Of a stretch of DNA of 64,000 nucleotides, positions 11,813 to 22,621 are shown piece by piece. The translations under genes were made by a program, and so were the position numbers. Numbering within the stretch: the stretch's first letter is position 1; each line of letters starts with the position of its first letter. The notes under the pieces were generated by a model. That model saw nothing but the letters and a program-made list of their open reading frames with translations. It did not search any database and had not been told where the DNA came from. The DNA is from Neopestalotiopsis rosae (Eukaryota > Ascomycota > Sordariomycetes > Amphisphaeriales > Sporocadaceae), in NCBI GenBank assembly GCA_023078685.1, contig JALGAS010000001.1, forward strand, positions 1,736,001 to 1,800,000. The letters are read 5' to 3'.

Positions 11813-12799
11813 ATATTCGGCCAGAACAATGTTCGTATCGTGACGTGGAGTGCATCACTCCGCAGCTGATCGAGGGTTACCTTGCCAGTTTAGAGCCGCA
11901 AGTGTCCCCCTTTGTGTTCGAAACATCCCTGCCGTCATATCGTAGTTGCTTTGGAAAGAAGGGGGGTGGGTGTTAAAATGCACGGTACTTCCCCCATCGT
12001 TGCTCTGGATTCCGGGCTTCTCTAAGGTAGTTTCTAGTCTGTTATAGTATGTGACCACGATTGATTTGGAGATTTCGTCTTTTTTTTTTCTTCTTCTTTT
12101 TTATTTGCTTCATTCATGCACTCGAAAAGGTTAGCTCTGCGCGATAGCAGTCTGTGTACATCAGTATCGAATAAATTCTTTGCCGGTCAACTTTACCCAC
12201 GCGATAAGAAGGCTCGCCTCCCTTATCTGCCAGGAGCAGCCTACCTGAGACTCTACCTGGTGAGACAAGCAAGACAGGACAGGGCAGGCACCACCAGGCA
12301 GCCAGGTAGCTACCAGATCAGAAACCAAACCCCAATCCGCGGCGCCTAGTGCGCGTCGTTCGAATCTGGACGGACCGCCTCGAATCTCTACGAGGTACTG
12401 ATAGCCTAGATCCCAGAATTGAGCCGCCAGCCGGTCACCTTCAGTCAATCCCATATCTTTCGACTGATCATTGAAAGGGCAGGCCCGTCCTTTTCTGTCG
12501 GAGTCAAGTCACAGTACAGTCGAGAGAATAAAACAAGTTTCGCTTTGTCAACCCCTCCATCTTCCTGAATTCTACAATTAATCCTCCTGGAAGCAAGAGC
12601 TCACAAAACCCGAAAGCCTTCTCAGCCTCACTCTCTTCCAAGATCATGCTGCAGAGCCCTTCCGCAGCACAATCACCACTACCAGTAAGTAGCTGAGTGA
12701 GAATTGATTGAGTGCAACTCTCCACTCTCATCATCATTTGCCGCCCTTGTCTCCTCCGTCTGGCGCCGCGCTGCTCCCCCAAACTATGAGGGAGTAGAC

Positions 12800-14545
12800 A
12801 TGGAGAGTGGAAGACGAGTACCTGGTTGTTGGACGTGCAAACGTGAGTCGAGCCTTGTGCTTGTAGCTACAGCAGTAGCAGCGGCACATCACTCAGACGT
12901 CCGAGCATATGCGCTGACATTTCCCCCCAGAACGGAAAATTGGCTGCGATCGCGGTGTTCCAGCCTGCAATAATTGCCTGCGGACAGGGCGGGAATGTCT
13001 AGGGTACAGCATCAGGCTGGCATGGCCCGACCAACCCGACGGTCGTCGCCGAAAAAGTCAACTGCCTGGCCACAGCACCCAATTACGTCCTAGAAATTCC
13101 AAATACTATGGCAAGCAGTTTATAAACGTCACCTACGAAGACTTGGCGCGGATCAGAAATAGCGATACGCTGCATCATCTTATCTTGCTTCATGTTCCTC
13201 CTCACCCTCGGCGTGTGCTTCCCATGATCCCGAACCTGCTGGAAACCGAGTCCCAGCTGCTACAATATTGTAAGTGAAGTCGCCAGTGGTACTATAAAAG
13301 CCATAGTAACTGAACATTGCGAAGATCGCGACAGAGTGTCGCGAATGATTTCGACCATTGACGTCAACAATGGCTTCCGCGAAGATCTCCTACCCATGGC
13401 GATGTCACCATATGGTTCGGCCTCGGAAGGTCTACGAAACGCCATATACTCTGTGGCTGCCTTCCACTTATGGGGATCTGAAGGTGCATTACCTTTCAAG
13501 GCGAAAGCGCTCCGGTCCCTGTCGTCCTCATTGGCAGCCGACTCTGTGGGCATTAGTGAGACGCAGCTTGCGACGTCTATGATGCTCTGCGTATACAACG
13601 TGAGTGGCCAAGGATTAGCGGAATGATGGTGACTTTCCCAACGCTGACAAATTTATTAGGTCTTTGATGAGACGGAGGGTCACTGGCTGCTTCATCTGAA
13701 TGGTGCTAAGAACATATTGCACAGACTCATGTCGTTCCGAGATGGATACCCTAGGTCCACTTTTTTGCATACGTGGTTCCTCTACCACGAGGTGCTCGGC
13801 GAATTCATCGACCCAGCTCAATACCATCCAAATGGACCGCTATCACTGCAAGTCAGAGGTTACCTAGATATCGACCCGACAGTGGTAAGGGAAAACAAAG
13901 TAATACTTAAAGTTCTTTCTGGACGCTGACTGAGATATATAGATCGTCGGCTCTCTGGGCTGCTCTATTGAAGTCATGGAGGTTTTGAGCTACGTCAATG
14001 GAATCCGTGCACGACAACTGCACACTGAAAACGATGAGTTCTCAGCAGAGGAAAAATCTCGTCTTGACGATGAAGTATACTGCATCGAGAGTAAATTGGC
14101 GAATCTGGAGCAGAAGATAGACCATAGATACGCCCTCCAACTGGGTCGGCACAAGTGCGCAATGATTCTCTGGACCGCCGAACTATATCGGATTGCGACT
14201 TTCTTGTACCTGCAAAGGGCTCACAACAACGTCTCAGTCCACGAACTTAGGCCAATGTATCTACAACAGGCCTTTGAGGTCCTGAGGTCTCTCGATGTCT
14301 GCGCCAGTCCTTGGCCGCTGTTCGTGCTTGCTTGCGAAGCTGACACCGATGAACAACGAATTGATGTGCTGGAGGCCCTAGACAGGATGGAAAGTGAACG
14401 TCACATTGGAAACATCAGGGCTCTTCGCGACATCGTCGAAATATTTTGGAAGCAACAGGATATGCATGCTGAAACTAGGCGACCGCTCAACCCGAAATGG
14501 TGGGACGTGATTGATCTCAATATGGCTACTCCATGGTTTATCTGA
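12800..14545 (+). CDS. Zn2Cys6 fungal-specific transcription factor
   Basis: Five exons fit: 12800-12842, 12931-13269, 13325-13599, 13660-13884 and 13943-14545, giving 494 aa. Joining exons 1 and 2 yields a binuclear zinc cluster at residues 9-37 (CWTCK, then GCDRGVPACNNC, then RECLGY), the Gal4-type DNA-binding domain. The remainder is the all-helical regulatory region of Fungal_trans_2 proteins, with typical stretches such as LRNAIYSVAAFHLWG, MMLCVYN, HWLLHLNGAKNIL and CSIEVMEVLSYV. Length is normal for the family. It should bind CGG-type sites as a nuclear regulator; target genes cannot be inferred because no metabolic cluster is adjacent. All key Cys are present and no lesion was seen. 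Confidence 0.92.
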
Positions 14546-16231
14546 GTGCTGGTTTAGAGGATCTGCTTGGGCAGTCCCTAGTCGATCTCGAGATTTTACC
14601 TCATCCGTCTGTTCTCGTTGGCCTCTTCAGCAGCCGCAAGATTCTACTATGGCCTCCGCACCACAGCCCCGCCATTTTGTTTGTGTTCAAAGCGCTGCAG
14701 AAATCGTTCATCAATCAAATCATTCAAATTCAGGGATCTCTCACAAATGAAAACCCTTGAAGGAGGTCGTCAAAGTAGCGTCAAGTGCTGCCGACCGGAG
14801 CATACAGGTCTTTGCCGTACGGTCACGCTCAACGCCTTCCTCAGGCTGAAGGTCATATGCCACCACAGATACTTGAGCCACGCGTCCTAGCATGCTCGCC
14901 GGTAGATGACCCAGGAGATAATTCATGAGCCGGCAAATCTCGTGCACAATTCTGTACTGATAGGACAGGTAATGGGAGAAACGTTTATTTCTCCGGACGG
15001 CTGCGAGTATCGGCCCTGCGGAAAGCCGAGTCGATGCGCTGAAGGCCCTGCACCTTTTCGTCACGGCGTTTACAGCAGCAGGCAAAAGCAAAAAGGTTTA
15101 CATGCTATTGAGTAGGACTCAGTCCTCCCAGACGATGATGAGCAACATGAGAAATTGAATGGCTACTGACTGCCAATAATAGCAAAGACCGTCAGTATAG
15201 CCATGGCATTAGAACTGCACCGCGAAGTAGAATTGAATATACGCATCACAGGGACCTACGACGTGGGAACTCGTGGCCCGTTTGAGGTTCTTCTGTGACG
15301 GTCATCGCAAGCATGAGATGGTGTTGAGTATCCTCCAGCATTAATTGTACCAATGTACCTTCAAGAGTGATTGGTCCATGTCCAATTGGAGCCGTGCCTT
15401 TTACTCAAGCTTGCTCAGAATTCTATCTTACTATCTTGTGCATTAGGCAGGAACTGGGCATGCGTATATAAACAAAAGATCCCTTATTCAATACAAGGTG
15501 CTGATGGGACCGCCCTGGACTGCTGCCAAGACCTGCATCAGACCCTACAACAGCTAAAAGGCTTTGACATACAGTAATTGGTTGGATATAGAGAATGTGG
15601 AAGGGGTAGGTGGCGCGCGGACGATTATGTGCAAAATCTGAGAATGGACCCTAACAAGCACAAAGCTGTACGGTCGCATCAAGAATTACTGATCGGAATC
15701 CGCGCTTGCCGCTTTTCTTGCGTCTTTTGATGGGTATTCGTTCAAAATGCCAGGAGGTATAGTAAAAAAGAATCGCGCTCTTAGCAACGCAGCTAGAAAT
15801 GCGAAGATGGAGCCGAATCTCGCGTGGTCCTCGATGAGCAAAATTGGCGCTACAGAGACCATCAAAATCGGCTTCTTGTCTTTTGTCTCCCTTCTTGTCT
15901 CTGAGCACTGGCGATCCATATTCTGCGCTGATCTATATGTACCCTAGCCAGACCTGCTTAGTACTGTCATCCATGAGTACTTCAGTCAGCCCAAATTGGC
16001 TCTGGTTGACAAGCAACTTTCTACTGTCAGCTTGATTACCTTTGGCTGGCCGAAGTACTCATGGATGACAATACCAAATGGATCTGGCTGATGTACATGA
16101 GTATCAGCGCCGGATGTGGATCGTCCGTGTTTAACACTTACCAACACAATCATTGCAGCTACGTTAGTCTTTCATTGCCCCTGCTATGTCTCGACCGCGA
16201 ATAGTCCATACAATTAAACTTTCTAATCTAG
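14546..16231. other. Intergenic with a hairpin repeat
   Basis: About 1.7 kb with no convincing gene. It contains the inverted repeat at 15931-16102. A minus frame at 15686-15919 has a hydrophobic segment (FGSIFAFLAALLRARFFFT) that could be a decayed membrane-protein end. Another minus frame at 14741-15091 shares only a short STR...LAAVR pattern with sequence near 46.5 kb. Neither is strong enough to call. Confidence 0.4.
15931..16102. repeat. Hairpin / MITE-like inverted repeat
   Basis: A 19-bp perfect inverted pair (TGTCATCCATGAGTACTTC at 15965 and its complement at 16051) is extended on both sides by imperfect matches: CAGTCAGCCCAAA against TTTGGCTGGCC inward, and ATGTACCCTAGCCAGA against TCTGGCTGATGTACAT outward. 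Arms are about 69 bp with a loop of roughly 33 bp. No coding capacity. The shape fits a MITE or foldback relic. Confidence 0.75.
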
Positions 16232-16606
16232 ATGTTTACGATTTCGATCTTTTTCGAACAGGAGCTCATAAGTCGTCCTTCCGGTCATCGCATTAGTATA
16301 TATAATCAAACTCCAGATATGAAGCGACTCATCAGTGAAGTAGTATCAAAGAACTTTTGGGAACCAGTAGTCCGCAAGGAGCACAGTGCCGTAGAACTGT
16401 CGGACGAAGACCAGAGGGAGGAGGAAGATGAGAGCGCAATGCTTATTCTTGGTAAGTTGCTGATCGAGTCATACATGAAAACTGAGCTCATCAACTACCA
16501 ACCAGTGTCGGGATCTGGGAAGCTTCGTGATGAGATCCGGAAGCACGCTCAACCATACCTAGCGAAGGATATTGTACTAAAGGAACTTGATTTCCAGCCC
16601 GAATGA
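16232..16606 (+). CDS. Hypothetical small acidic protein
   Basis: Frame of 124 aa, or 95 aa from the better internal ATG at 16319. It has a charged run (EDQREEEDESAM) followed by helical, Lys/Leu-rich sequence. No signal peptide, domain or homologue was recognised. It lies between a hairpin repeat and a minus-strand coiled-coil gene. It may be an exon of a larger gene or a chance frame. Confidence 0.3.
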   Translation: MFTISIFFEQELISRPSGHRISIYNQTPDMKRLISEVVSKNFWEPVVRKEHSAVELSDEDQREEEDESAMLILGKLLIESYMKTELINYQPVSGSGKLRDEIRKHAQPYLAKDIVLKELDFQPE

Positions 16607-16720
16607 TCTTGTGGGATGCAACTCGGCTTTCTAATACAGATGCGTAGCATTTTCTCTAGGCGAAAATGACAAACTGGACCGCATACAGTCGTTGTTGTAA
16701 CCCATTGGATTTTGCCCCAA

Positions 16721-17463
16721 TCAGGTGCTCATCTTGTCGTGTCGACAGATTCCATCGGAAATCTGAAAACTTTGCAAGATACCAAGCATCTTCGTAATTC
16801 CATCTGAATAGGTGCTGAGTGCTTGTTCTGCATCTTGTGCCTTCTGTTTCCACGACTGAGTCTCCTGCTGAGAAGCTCTGTATCTGTCCTTCATCGCCAT
16901 CAATTCTGATGCCAATGAATGATTTCTTTCCTCCTCGGCAGTTATACCAGCCTCCTGATCTTGAATTGTACATTCTAGAGAAGAGATCTTCTCCTCTAGG
17001 ACCTCGATCTGTGCTATCACACTTGTCTTTTTCGGCTCCTGGGTTCAGACAGCAGACAGCTTAGCATAGTACTTTATCATCGTAGCGACGGCACTTACAT
17101 TTGAAAGTAGCTTTTCGCTTTCGCCATCCTCTGGTATTGCTTCAAATATTTGTCCTATACCTTCGAAGATTTTCCGATAGATCCCGATGGAATGCTCGCT
17201 GAGTTGTTTGGTAAAGATTTCTTGAGCTTCGGGGAGCCACTTCCATGTGTACGGATCCCTTGGCGACGCGATCAGGCGAACGTCTGCTTCCGACACCGGA
17301 ATGCCTGTCTTTTGCTCTATATCTTGTCAGCACATCACGCTGGATAAGTAAGATCAAGACCGTGCCAAGATGCGCCGCTAGTGCCGCTCTGCACTTGTTC
17401 CGCTACCGTCTCCTTTCTATATTGCTTTACTTTATCGCCATAGCTTCCTGTCATCCAGTACAT
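16721..17463 (-). CDS. Coiled-coil protein, function unknown
   Basis: Three exons fit: 17463-17361, 17316-17099 and 17038-16721, 212 aa. The second intron has a strong GTAAGT donor and CCCAG acceptor. The first uses a weak GTCTTG donor but has a good CTGAC branch site. Residues 108-190 are a heptad-like coiled coil (IAQIEVLEEKISSLE, then SELMAMKDRYRASQQE). The N-terminal half contains SEADVRLIASPRDPYTWKWLPEAQEIFTKQ as two halves around Pro, unlike any family recognised. The intact splice phase and protein-like composition support a real gene. It could be a scaffold or cytoskeletal adaptor, but nothing shows that. Confidence 0.6.
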
Positions 17464-18244
17464 GTATGTGGACACAGTATGAATATAGGACGCGGAAAGT
17501 GATTTGGGGGGAAAAAAAAGTAAATAAAAGGAGAGACTGAGTAAGTGTTAACTTGAAGAGCTTGGTTGAATTACTATGATTGAGAAAAAATACCCTGGAT
17601 GCTCTTATATATGATATTGCAGCATCCTTTTGTATACTCAAATACCTTCTAACGAATTTTTACCAAAGAGCCTGATCGTGTCGTCAAGGGATCCGTACAC
17701 ATGAAATTGGCTCCCCAAAGATACCCCAGGCCATCCCTCAGTAATGTAGGTATTTATATCTGATCGGTAGTAATCTATGTCCCACCAAGCTCGTGATCCG
17801 ACGAGTGGCACAGTCGAACAGCCATAATCACCGCGCTTGTGGGATTCCATTCCATCCATGGACACTGCACATCCCCTGTAGGTGGTCGTGGTGCTGGGGA
17901 GATGACATACTATTGGTCGTGGACGAGGAAGCGACTGTTTGCAAGTGATCCTTGTTGAGCAGCAGTCTAAGGAGCACTCGTGAACAGTCGGACGAATGAC
18001 TTCCGACTTTCCTCGGCCGATACGTAGGACAATGGATCCGACCCAGCTGGTGACGAGAAGTCTCGGGTAGTCTTCTGACCACCCATGGAGCAAAGAAGCA
18101 GTGGCGCAGGTATGCTCGTTCAGCTCTCAAGGAGTCTCAGGGAAGAACGGTGACCGATTCAGTTGTGGCTATATAGAGAAGGGCTTCTCCATCATTTCTT
18201 ACTCTTATTTTACTCTCTCACAACACCATTTCCTAACCGATACG
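17464..18244. other. Intergenic (divergent promoter region)
   Basis: No gene supported. An AT/T-rich stretch at about 17500-17600 lies upstream of the coiled-coil gene, and a CT-rich leader at about 18190-18240 precedes the membrane-protein ATG at 18245. Minus frames at 17638-18130 have no recognisable features. Confidence 0.5.
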
Positions 18245-19201
18245 ATGGATCTGTTATCATTGCCATACATTCCTTTTGCTTTCAGCACAGCATCTTCTTT
18301 GATTCGAATCAAGCGTGTTCATACTCACTCATCCGCAAACACAAGGCAGACCGACGCACCACAACTTTATGCAGCACGCCATCGTAGTTGCTTTCTGATC
18401 ATCTTCGTCGGCCAGATTGTTTCCTCGATACTGCTCAACACTGCATTCCTCGCGTTCGCGATCCATACGCATCAAACGCTTCTGCTATTCAGCTCATTGC
18501 TACTGACAAGTATGGTCCGGCAGGTAAGTACGATTGAGAGTGTAGTTTACGTGTTGCTAACTTGACGCAGATAATTTGGGAAGCTTATAAGTGGCACTCG
18601 AACCAATATGCTTATCATCCGTTGCTCCTCGTTAGTCACACCATAATCTGCTGTTGCGCATTTCTTGCAGCGATTGTGATGCCGGAGACGCAGACTAGAA
18701 GCGTTCTCCTCGCAACTAGCCTATCTTGTTTTCGCATAATGATGGCGCTTATTTCGGTTCTGTTTGTATATGAGAGTCGCCACCAAGGAATCGGTCAATC
18801 TATTATCTATGCAAACATTATTTTAAGGTATATGCGGGTTCTCAGGTCCTTTTCGCTGGGTTTGTGCTTGTAGCTTGCACTTTGTTGACAGTGCGCTCTG
18901 AATCCTGGTTACACTTGCCCTCAAGGTTCACCATTCTTTCGGTACGTTACTTGCTTGAATATCTGTCATCTTGTGTCTGACAAAACAGTTCGTGTCAATG
19001 ATCTACAGCCTGAACGATTTTTTGTCTGACCTCGGACCTGTGGTTTGTGGAACACGAGTTTTTGCATCACGAAATCCTGCGCCATCCTCGAATACACACG
19101 GAGAGACTCAGCAACCTGCTTTTATCAATCTCCGAAGGCCACGGGACTTTTACGTCGAACTTGAGAATTTCCAAGGAGTACTGAGCTCAATCGATACTTA
19201 A
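18245..19201 (+). CDS. Small polytopic membrane protein, TMD0-like
   Basis: Four exons fit: 18245-18523, 18571-18765, 18828-18941 and 18989-19201, 266 aa. Hydrophobic helices are seen at about residues 45-65 (SCFLIIFVGQIVSSILLNTA), 70-90, 105-125 (LVSHTIICCCAFLAAIVM), 132-158 and 160-180 (LFAGFVLVACTLLTV), then a hydrophilic tail. The arrangement resembles the N-terminal TMD0 bundle of fungal multidrug ABC transporters, but no ABC core or nucleotide-binding domain follows. It may be a truncated transporter or an orphan membrane protein. Intron 2 (donor GTATAT at 18766) is needed to keep the frame open; if it is wrong, the gene is frame-shifted near 18828. Confidence 0.55.
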
Positions 19202-19580
19202 TGGGATGGGAGATATCCTTCTCAGAAATAACACAAGGCGATCTGCAGCTATTGTCTTTGTGGCTGCTCAGACTTCTAACGCATGTCTGGAGACGCTGTC
19301 TGTGGCATCGCTTTCACTGATGACCTACCTCAATCGACGAGATCGAGGTGTTCGGAGCAGGGAATACGTTGGCCATAGGTGCATTAGTTCGAGGTTGAGA
19401 CTTGTCTGCGGACAAGCATTTTATCCGGCTACGAAACATGGAGCAACTCAACAGGGGACGTGAGAGATATAAGTAGAAGCTTCCTCTGGCAGCGTGGAAT
19501 CGTTCTTTCTTCTTCTCTAAGTTCTGCTTTCTTGACATTTCCCTCCTCTTAACTAGCTACAGAACACCAACACTCACGCC
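19202..19580. other. Intergenic
   Basis: No gene seen. The CT-rich stretch at 19500-19560 looks like the core promoter and leader of the gene starting at 19581. Confidence 0.6.
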
Positions 19581-20753
19581 ATGTTCACCCAGATTGGCCT
19601 CTTGGATAGCCTCACGGCTCGAGGGCATCACGAATCTTTATCCACTGAAATCAAACCATTTTCCGCCTTTGAGAGCTCTCGAGATGATAGTTCTCGAGAA
19701 TATCTGATACCGTTGTATCCCACGCCATATGGCTTGAGCGGGAGCAACACAGAGACAGTGTCCTCAGCCATGAACACTCCCACGGTCTCAAATGAGAGAC
19801 TCCCAGGCAAGGACTTCATTCGAAAGACTCGCGTCATTGATTACCCAGACATCACGACCAATTCAACAACGCATTATCACTATCCGCTACATGCTACGTT
19901 CAGCAGGATTAGGCGGTTCCCAGATGTCAAAGTACAACCACACGAAGTGCTGCGCCCAATAGGGCAGCCTCATTTCATGCTCTGCTCAGAAGATTGGCTC
20001 AAGGAGACCGAAGGCTCGGACGAACTGGAGGCTTTGAGGCCCGTTCATGTTGACAGGAATCCTTCTATCGTGCTCGAAGATGATTTTGGAGATAGCGACA
20101 CCGATGTGAAGGCATTCCACGAGAATGACGGTTTCCCTCACTTCTACAGCTCGGACAGCATCATCGAAGATGCGGGTATCGGTAGTAGCCACCACGAAAA
20201 CGACAACGAGGATGAGGCCTTTCAAAAGGACTTGCCAGTCTCGAACAGAGATCCAATCTTACGATGTCCCAAGCTGCAAAAGGTTGACTGCGATCGAAGA
20301 ATCAGGCGGAACACAAGAAAGGGGGGCCGCAACGCTAAAAGACGTCGGTCGCATTCCAGTCGGAATGGAAGTGTACGTTATAAGGACGTCCCCCTTCGTT
20401 ATGGTCGTCAATCGCCTGCACGAGTACAGCGTATTCTTGTAGAAGGGGAGTCGATTTCTACAGAATTGATTTGGAGCAATCGCGCCAAGGTCTGGCACGA
20501 CTTGAAAGACTCGCGGAAGACAAATACCGTGGATTTGCTCAAACCTGAGCTCCGGGCGTTTCTCGGTGTCATTGTTCTCGTCAATGGAGACGGAAAACCT
20601 CCCACATTTCACTGGGAAGAAGCGACACAGATGTTCTCTTGCGTAGACGAGATAACACAAGAGACCGCTGGCATTTCAGAAGATGTGCTTCGAAAGGTGA
20701 TAAGCGGCGAAGACCTAAGCATTACAATTGACTGGGAGGAAATGTCAGAATGA
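19581..20753 (+). CDS. Hypothetical 390-aa protein with NLS-like basic patch
   Basis: A single uninterrupted frame of 390 aa with a normal start context (CACGCCATGT). The middle is acidic (about residues 155-215, Asp/Glu runs such as DDFGDSDTD and HENDNEDEAF). A strongly basic cluster follows at about 234-262 (RRIRRNTRKGGRNAKRRR), which could be a nuclear localisation signal. The C-terminal 70 residues look folded (LLKPELRAFLGVIVLVNGDG, then FHWEEATQMFSCVDEI). No known domain was recognised. Composition suggests a nuclear protein; function is unknown. Confidence 0.65.
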   Translation: MFTQIGLLDSLTARGHHESLSTEIKPFSAFESSRDDSSREYLIPLYPTPYGLSGSNTETVSSAMNTPTVSNERLPGKDFIRKTRVIDYPDITTNSTTHYHYPLHATFSRIRRFPDVKVQPHEVLRPIGQPHFMLCSEDWLKETEGSDELEALRPVHVDRNPSIVLEDDFGDSDTDVKAFHENDGFPHFYSSDSIIEDAGIGSSHHENDNEDEAFQKDLPVSNRDPILRCPKLQKVDCDRRIRRNTRKGGRNAKRRRSHSSRNGSVRYKDVPLRYGRQSPARVQRILVEGESISTELIWSNRAKVWHDLKDSRKTNTVDLLKPELRAFLGVIVLVNGDGKPPTFHWEEATQMFSCVDEITQETAGISEDVLRKVISGEDLSITIDWEEMSE

Positions 20754-21680
20754 CGGACTGACAAACAACGGCTGGGTCAAAGGAATAATGTCTGAGCCAG
20801 TTCAAGGTGTTGATAGAAATAGGAGTTGATCGGAAGTGTACATAAAACTTTAAATTGTCAAAACTCTAAATTTGATAACTATATATAAGTGAAATTCGTT
20901 CGCCTATGTGACATCGATCGAGTAGTTCTAGTCGTAATTCGAGAATGATTGGCAATAGCAGCGGCTGAGGACAAAGCCAGCAGACTTTGGGCAATTGAAT
21001 CGTAGACTAGGTAAGCTGTTTTGTATGTCGACCTTGGTCAGATACTGTTGACCCTTTCCAGACAATGGCAAACGCATTTTCACCTCCTATGAGACAAAAT
21101 ACGTTCCTCACAGGCCCTTGACGAGCTTCCATGAAGATATGCAAGCTTAAACTATTTGAGTGGCGAAATGAGACGTATTGTCTGAAGCAGCGTGGCCGCC
21201 TGGCAATATTTCCAGAAGTGATGCACGGATGCATTACCGTAGGCCTGATGACTTTCTGCCGGCGGACCCAAGCCTAACAATTCCATTTCTTGTCCGGAGT
21301 TGTTTCGTAGAGCTGGATCAGAGTGCTTCAAGTCACCCCTCCTCATAATGTATTCTTGTCATAAATACAACAATGGACGCTCAATAATATCTGCAACCAG
21401 TGTGACTCAGGTAGTAAATTTCCATGCCGTTGCTAGGACTGCCGAGAATTCAGCTCCATACATCGCAGGAAGGAGTCCAGCCCTCTTGAATATCACGCAC
21501 GGTCGCCCCAGAGCATCAAAACTAGTGGGTAGGAGGCAGATGGACGAGCGGAAGTTGAATCACTTTGGAGATCACTTGAATCGAACTCGAAGCGTTTCGT
21601 TTCGTCCCTCATCTCTTCTTATCTTTCAAAGGCTTTCGACAATTTGTCATTACTCTCTTCGTGCATACTACACGTGGAAG
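20754..21680. other. Intergenic
   Basis: No gene supported. The sequence just after 20754 is AT-rich 3' flank. Frames at 21007-21346 (minus) and 21300-21923 (plus) overlap each other or the HMG gene and look like shadows. Confidence 0.5.
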
Positions 21681-22621
21681 TTACGTGTTTTTATGCCTCC
21701 TTGCCTTCTTGTAATGGGACATTTCAACCTCTGCCAAGTCTTTGAATACTCTTCGAACCTCCGCCAACTCCATCCACCAAGACGCGCTGATAACCCTTGT
21801 TATCATTTTCTGATCCAGGCCTGGAAACAACTTGGCAATGTCACCTCGGAAAGCCTTTTTGTAGAGAAAAAAGCAATTCAAAGGCCGCTTCATTGTCCCT
21901 TGACTTTTGACTGCAATGGCTGATTCGTCGCATCGCAGCCGATGCACATACATATGAATATCAGGAAAGTTGTATCGGTTTAAGAGCACGCTCAACGGCC
22001 TCGGAATGCGTGGCTCATCATGGATGAATAGTTCTTGATGCTGCCAAGGGTGAATAGAGTCTGGACTCATAGGTGTTGTTTGGCCCAAAGTGTCCGGATT
22101 ATGGTTAATGCATCCTGCTCGAAGGTCGATCAGTTCGTAGGGATGAAGATGATTTCCAGGTGGCACATGGAGTCCTTGTGGTCCAAATCCCTAGCCAAAG
22201 CAAACGGTCTCAGAATCTGGTGACTTACAAGATGTCAGAAAAGACCGAGTATACTTACTACAAATTCATTGGCGTCATATGATGACGGGTCAAAGAAATC
22301 ATGAGTGGCAATAGCATCGAAACTATGGCGCACATCAACACGGAAATCCGAGTCAAACTATGACATCAGCAAAGGAACTGGTCCTGGGCGGACGAATCGA
22401 AAACTTACAGCGAATGGCACTTCACATCCTAATTGAACTGGGTCAATGATTGATGTTGGGGTCTGGTTAGGTGCTGCCGCTGCGGCGATATTGCCGCTAA
22501 CGTTTTGCACAGTGCCGTCGCTATCTGATAGCAGATCCCTCGGACTGACAATCCGTCGTGGCTGATCCACGGGCGCTTTGATGCTGCACGGCAAGCCTTT
22601 CTGAATATGTTGTTGGTCCAT
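21681..22621 (-). CDS. HMG-box transcription factor, MAT-type-like
   Basis: Three in-phase exons: 22621-22409, 22357-22259 and 22190-21681, giving 273 aa with a good start context (CTCACCATGG). The HMG box lies at about residues 205-270: KRPLNCFFLYKKAF, then PGLDQKMITRVISASWW, then EVRRVFKDLAEVEMSHYKK. This follows the MATA_HMG pattern (RPxNxFxLYR, then I-x-R-x-I, then EV-x-x-x-Y/F-x-x-LA-x-x-E). The box is divergent: the usual W-x-x-E helix 2 is changed and the Tyr-Arg-Pro-Arg tail is missing. The Pro-rich N-terminus is unassigned. Size is close to MAT1-2-1 proteins, but APN2 and SLA2 are not adjacent, so this may be a MAT-like paralogue rather than the mating-type gene. Confidence 0.75.

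Larger units (their letters stand above)
9904..12799. other. Gene-poor interval with palindromes and relics
   Basis: About 2.9 kb without a supportable gene. It contains palindrome copies 3 and 4, a short protein relic at 10742-10833, and a pyrimidine-rich tract (about 12080-12105). From about 12500 to 12799 the sequence is CT/A-rich like the promoter and 5' leader of the Zn2Cys6 gene that starts at 12800. The open frames in both directions overlap and share no motif with known families. Confidence 0.5.

Noticed and set aside
12351..12385. GTTCGAATC resembling a tRNA T-loop
   Set aside because: No matching acceptor, D or anticodon arms could be folded around it; no tRNA was found by eye elsewhere either.
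14741..15091. Minus frame with STR and LAAVRRNKRF, possibly a transcription-factor fragment like the one at 46.5 kb
   Set aside because: Only a short shared pattern and no domain or splice model.
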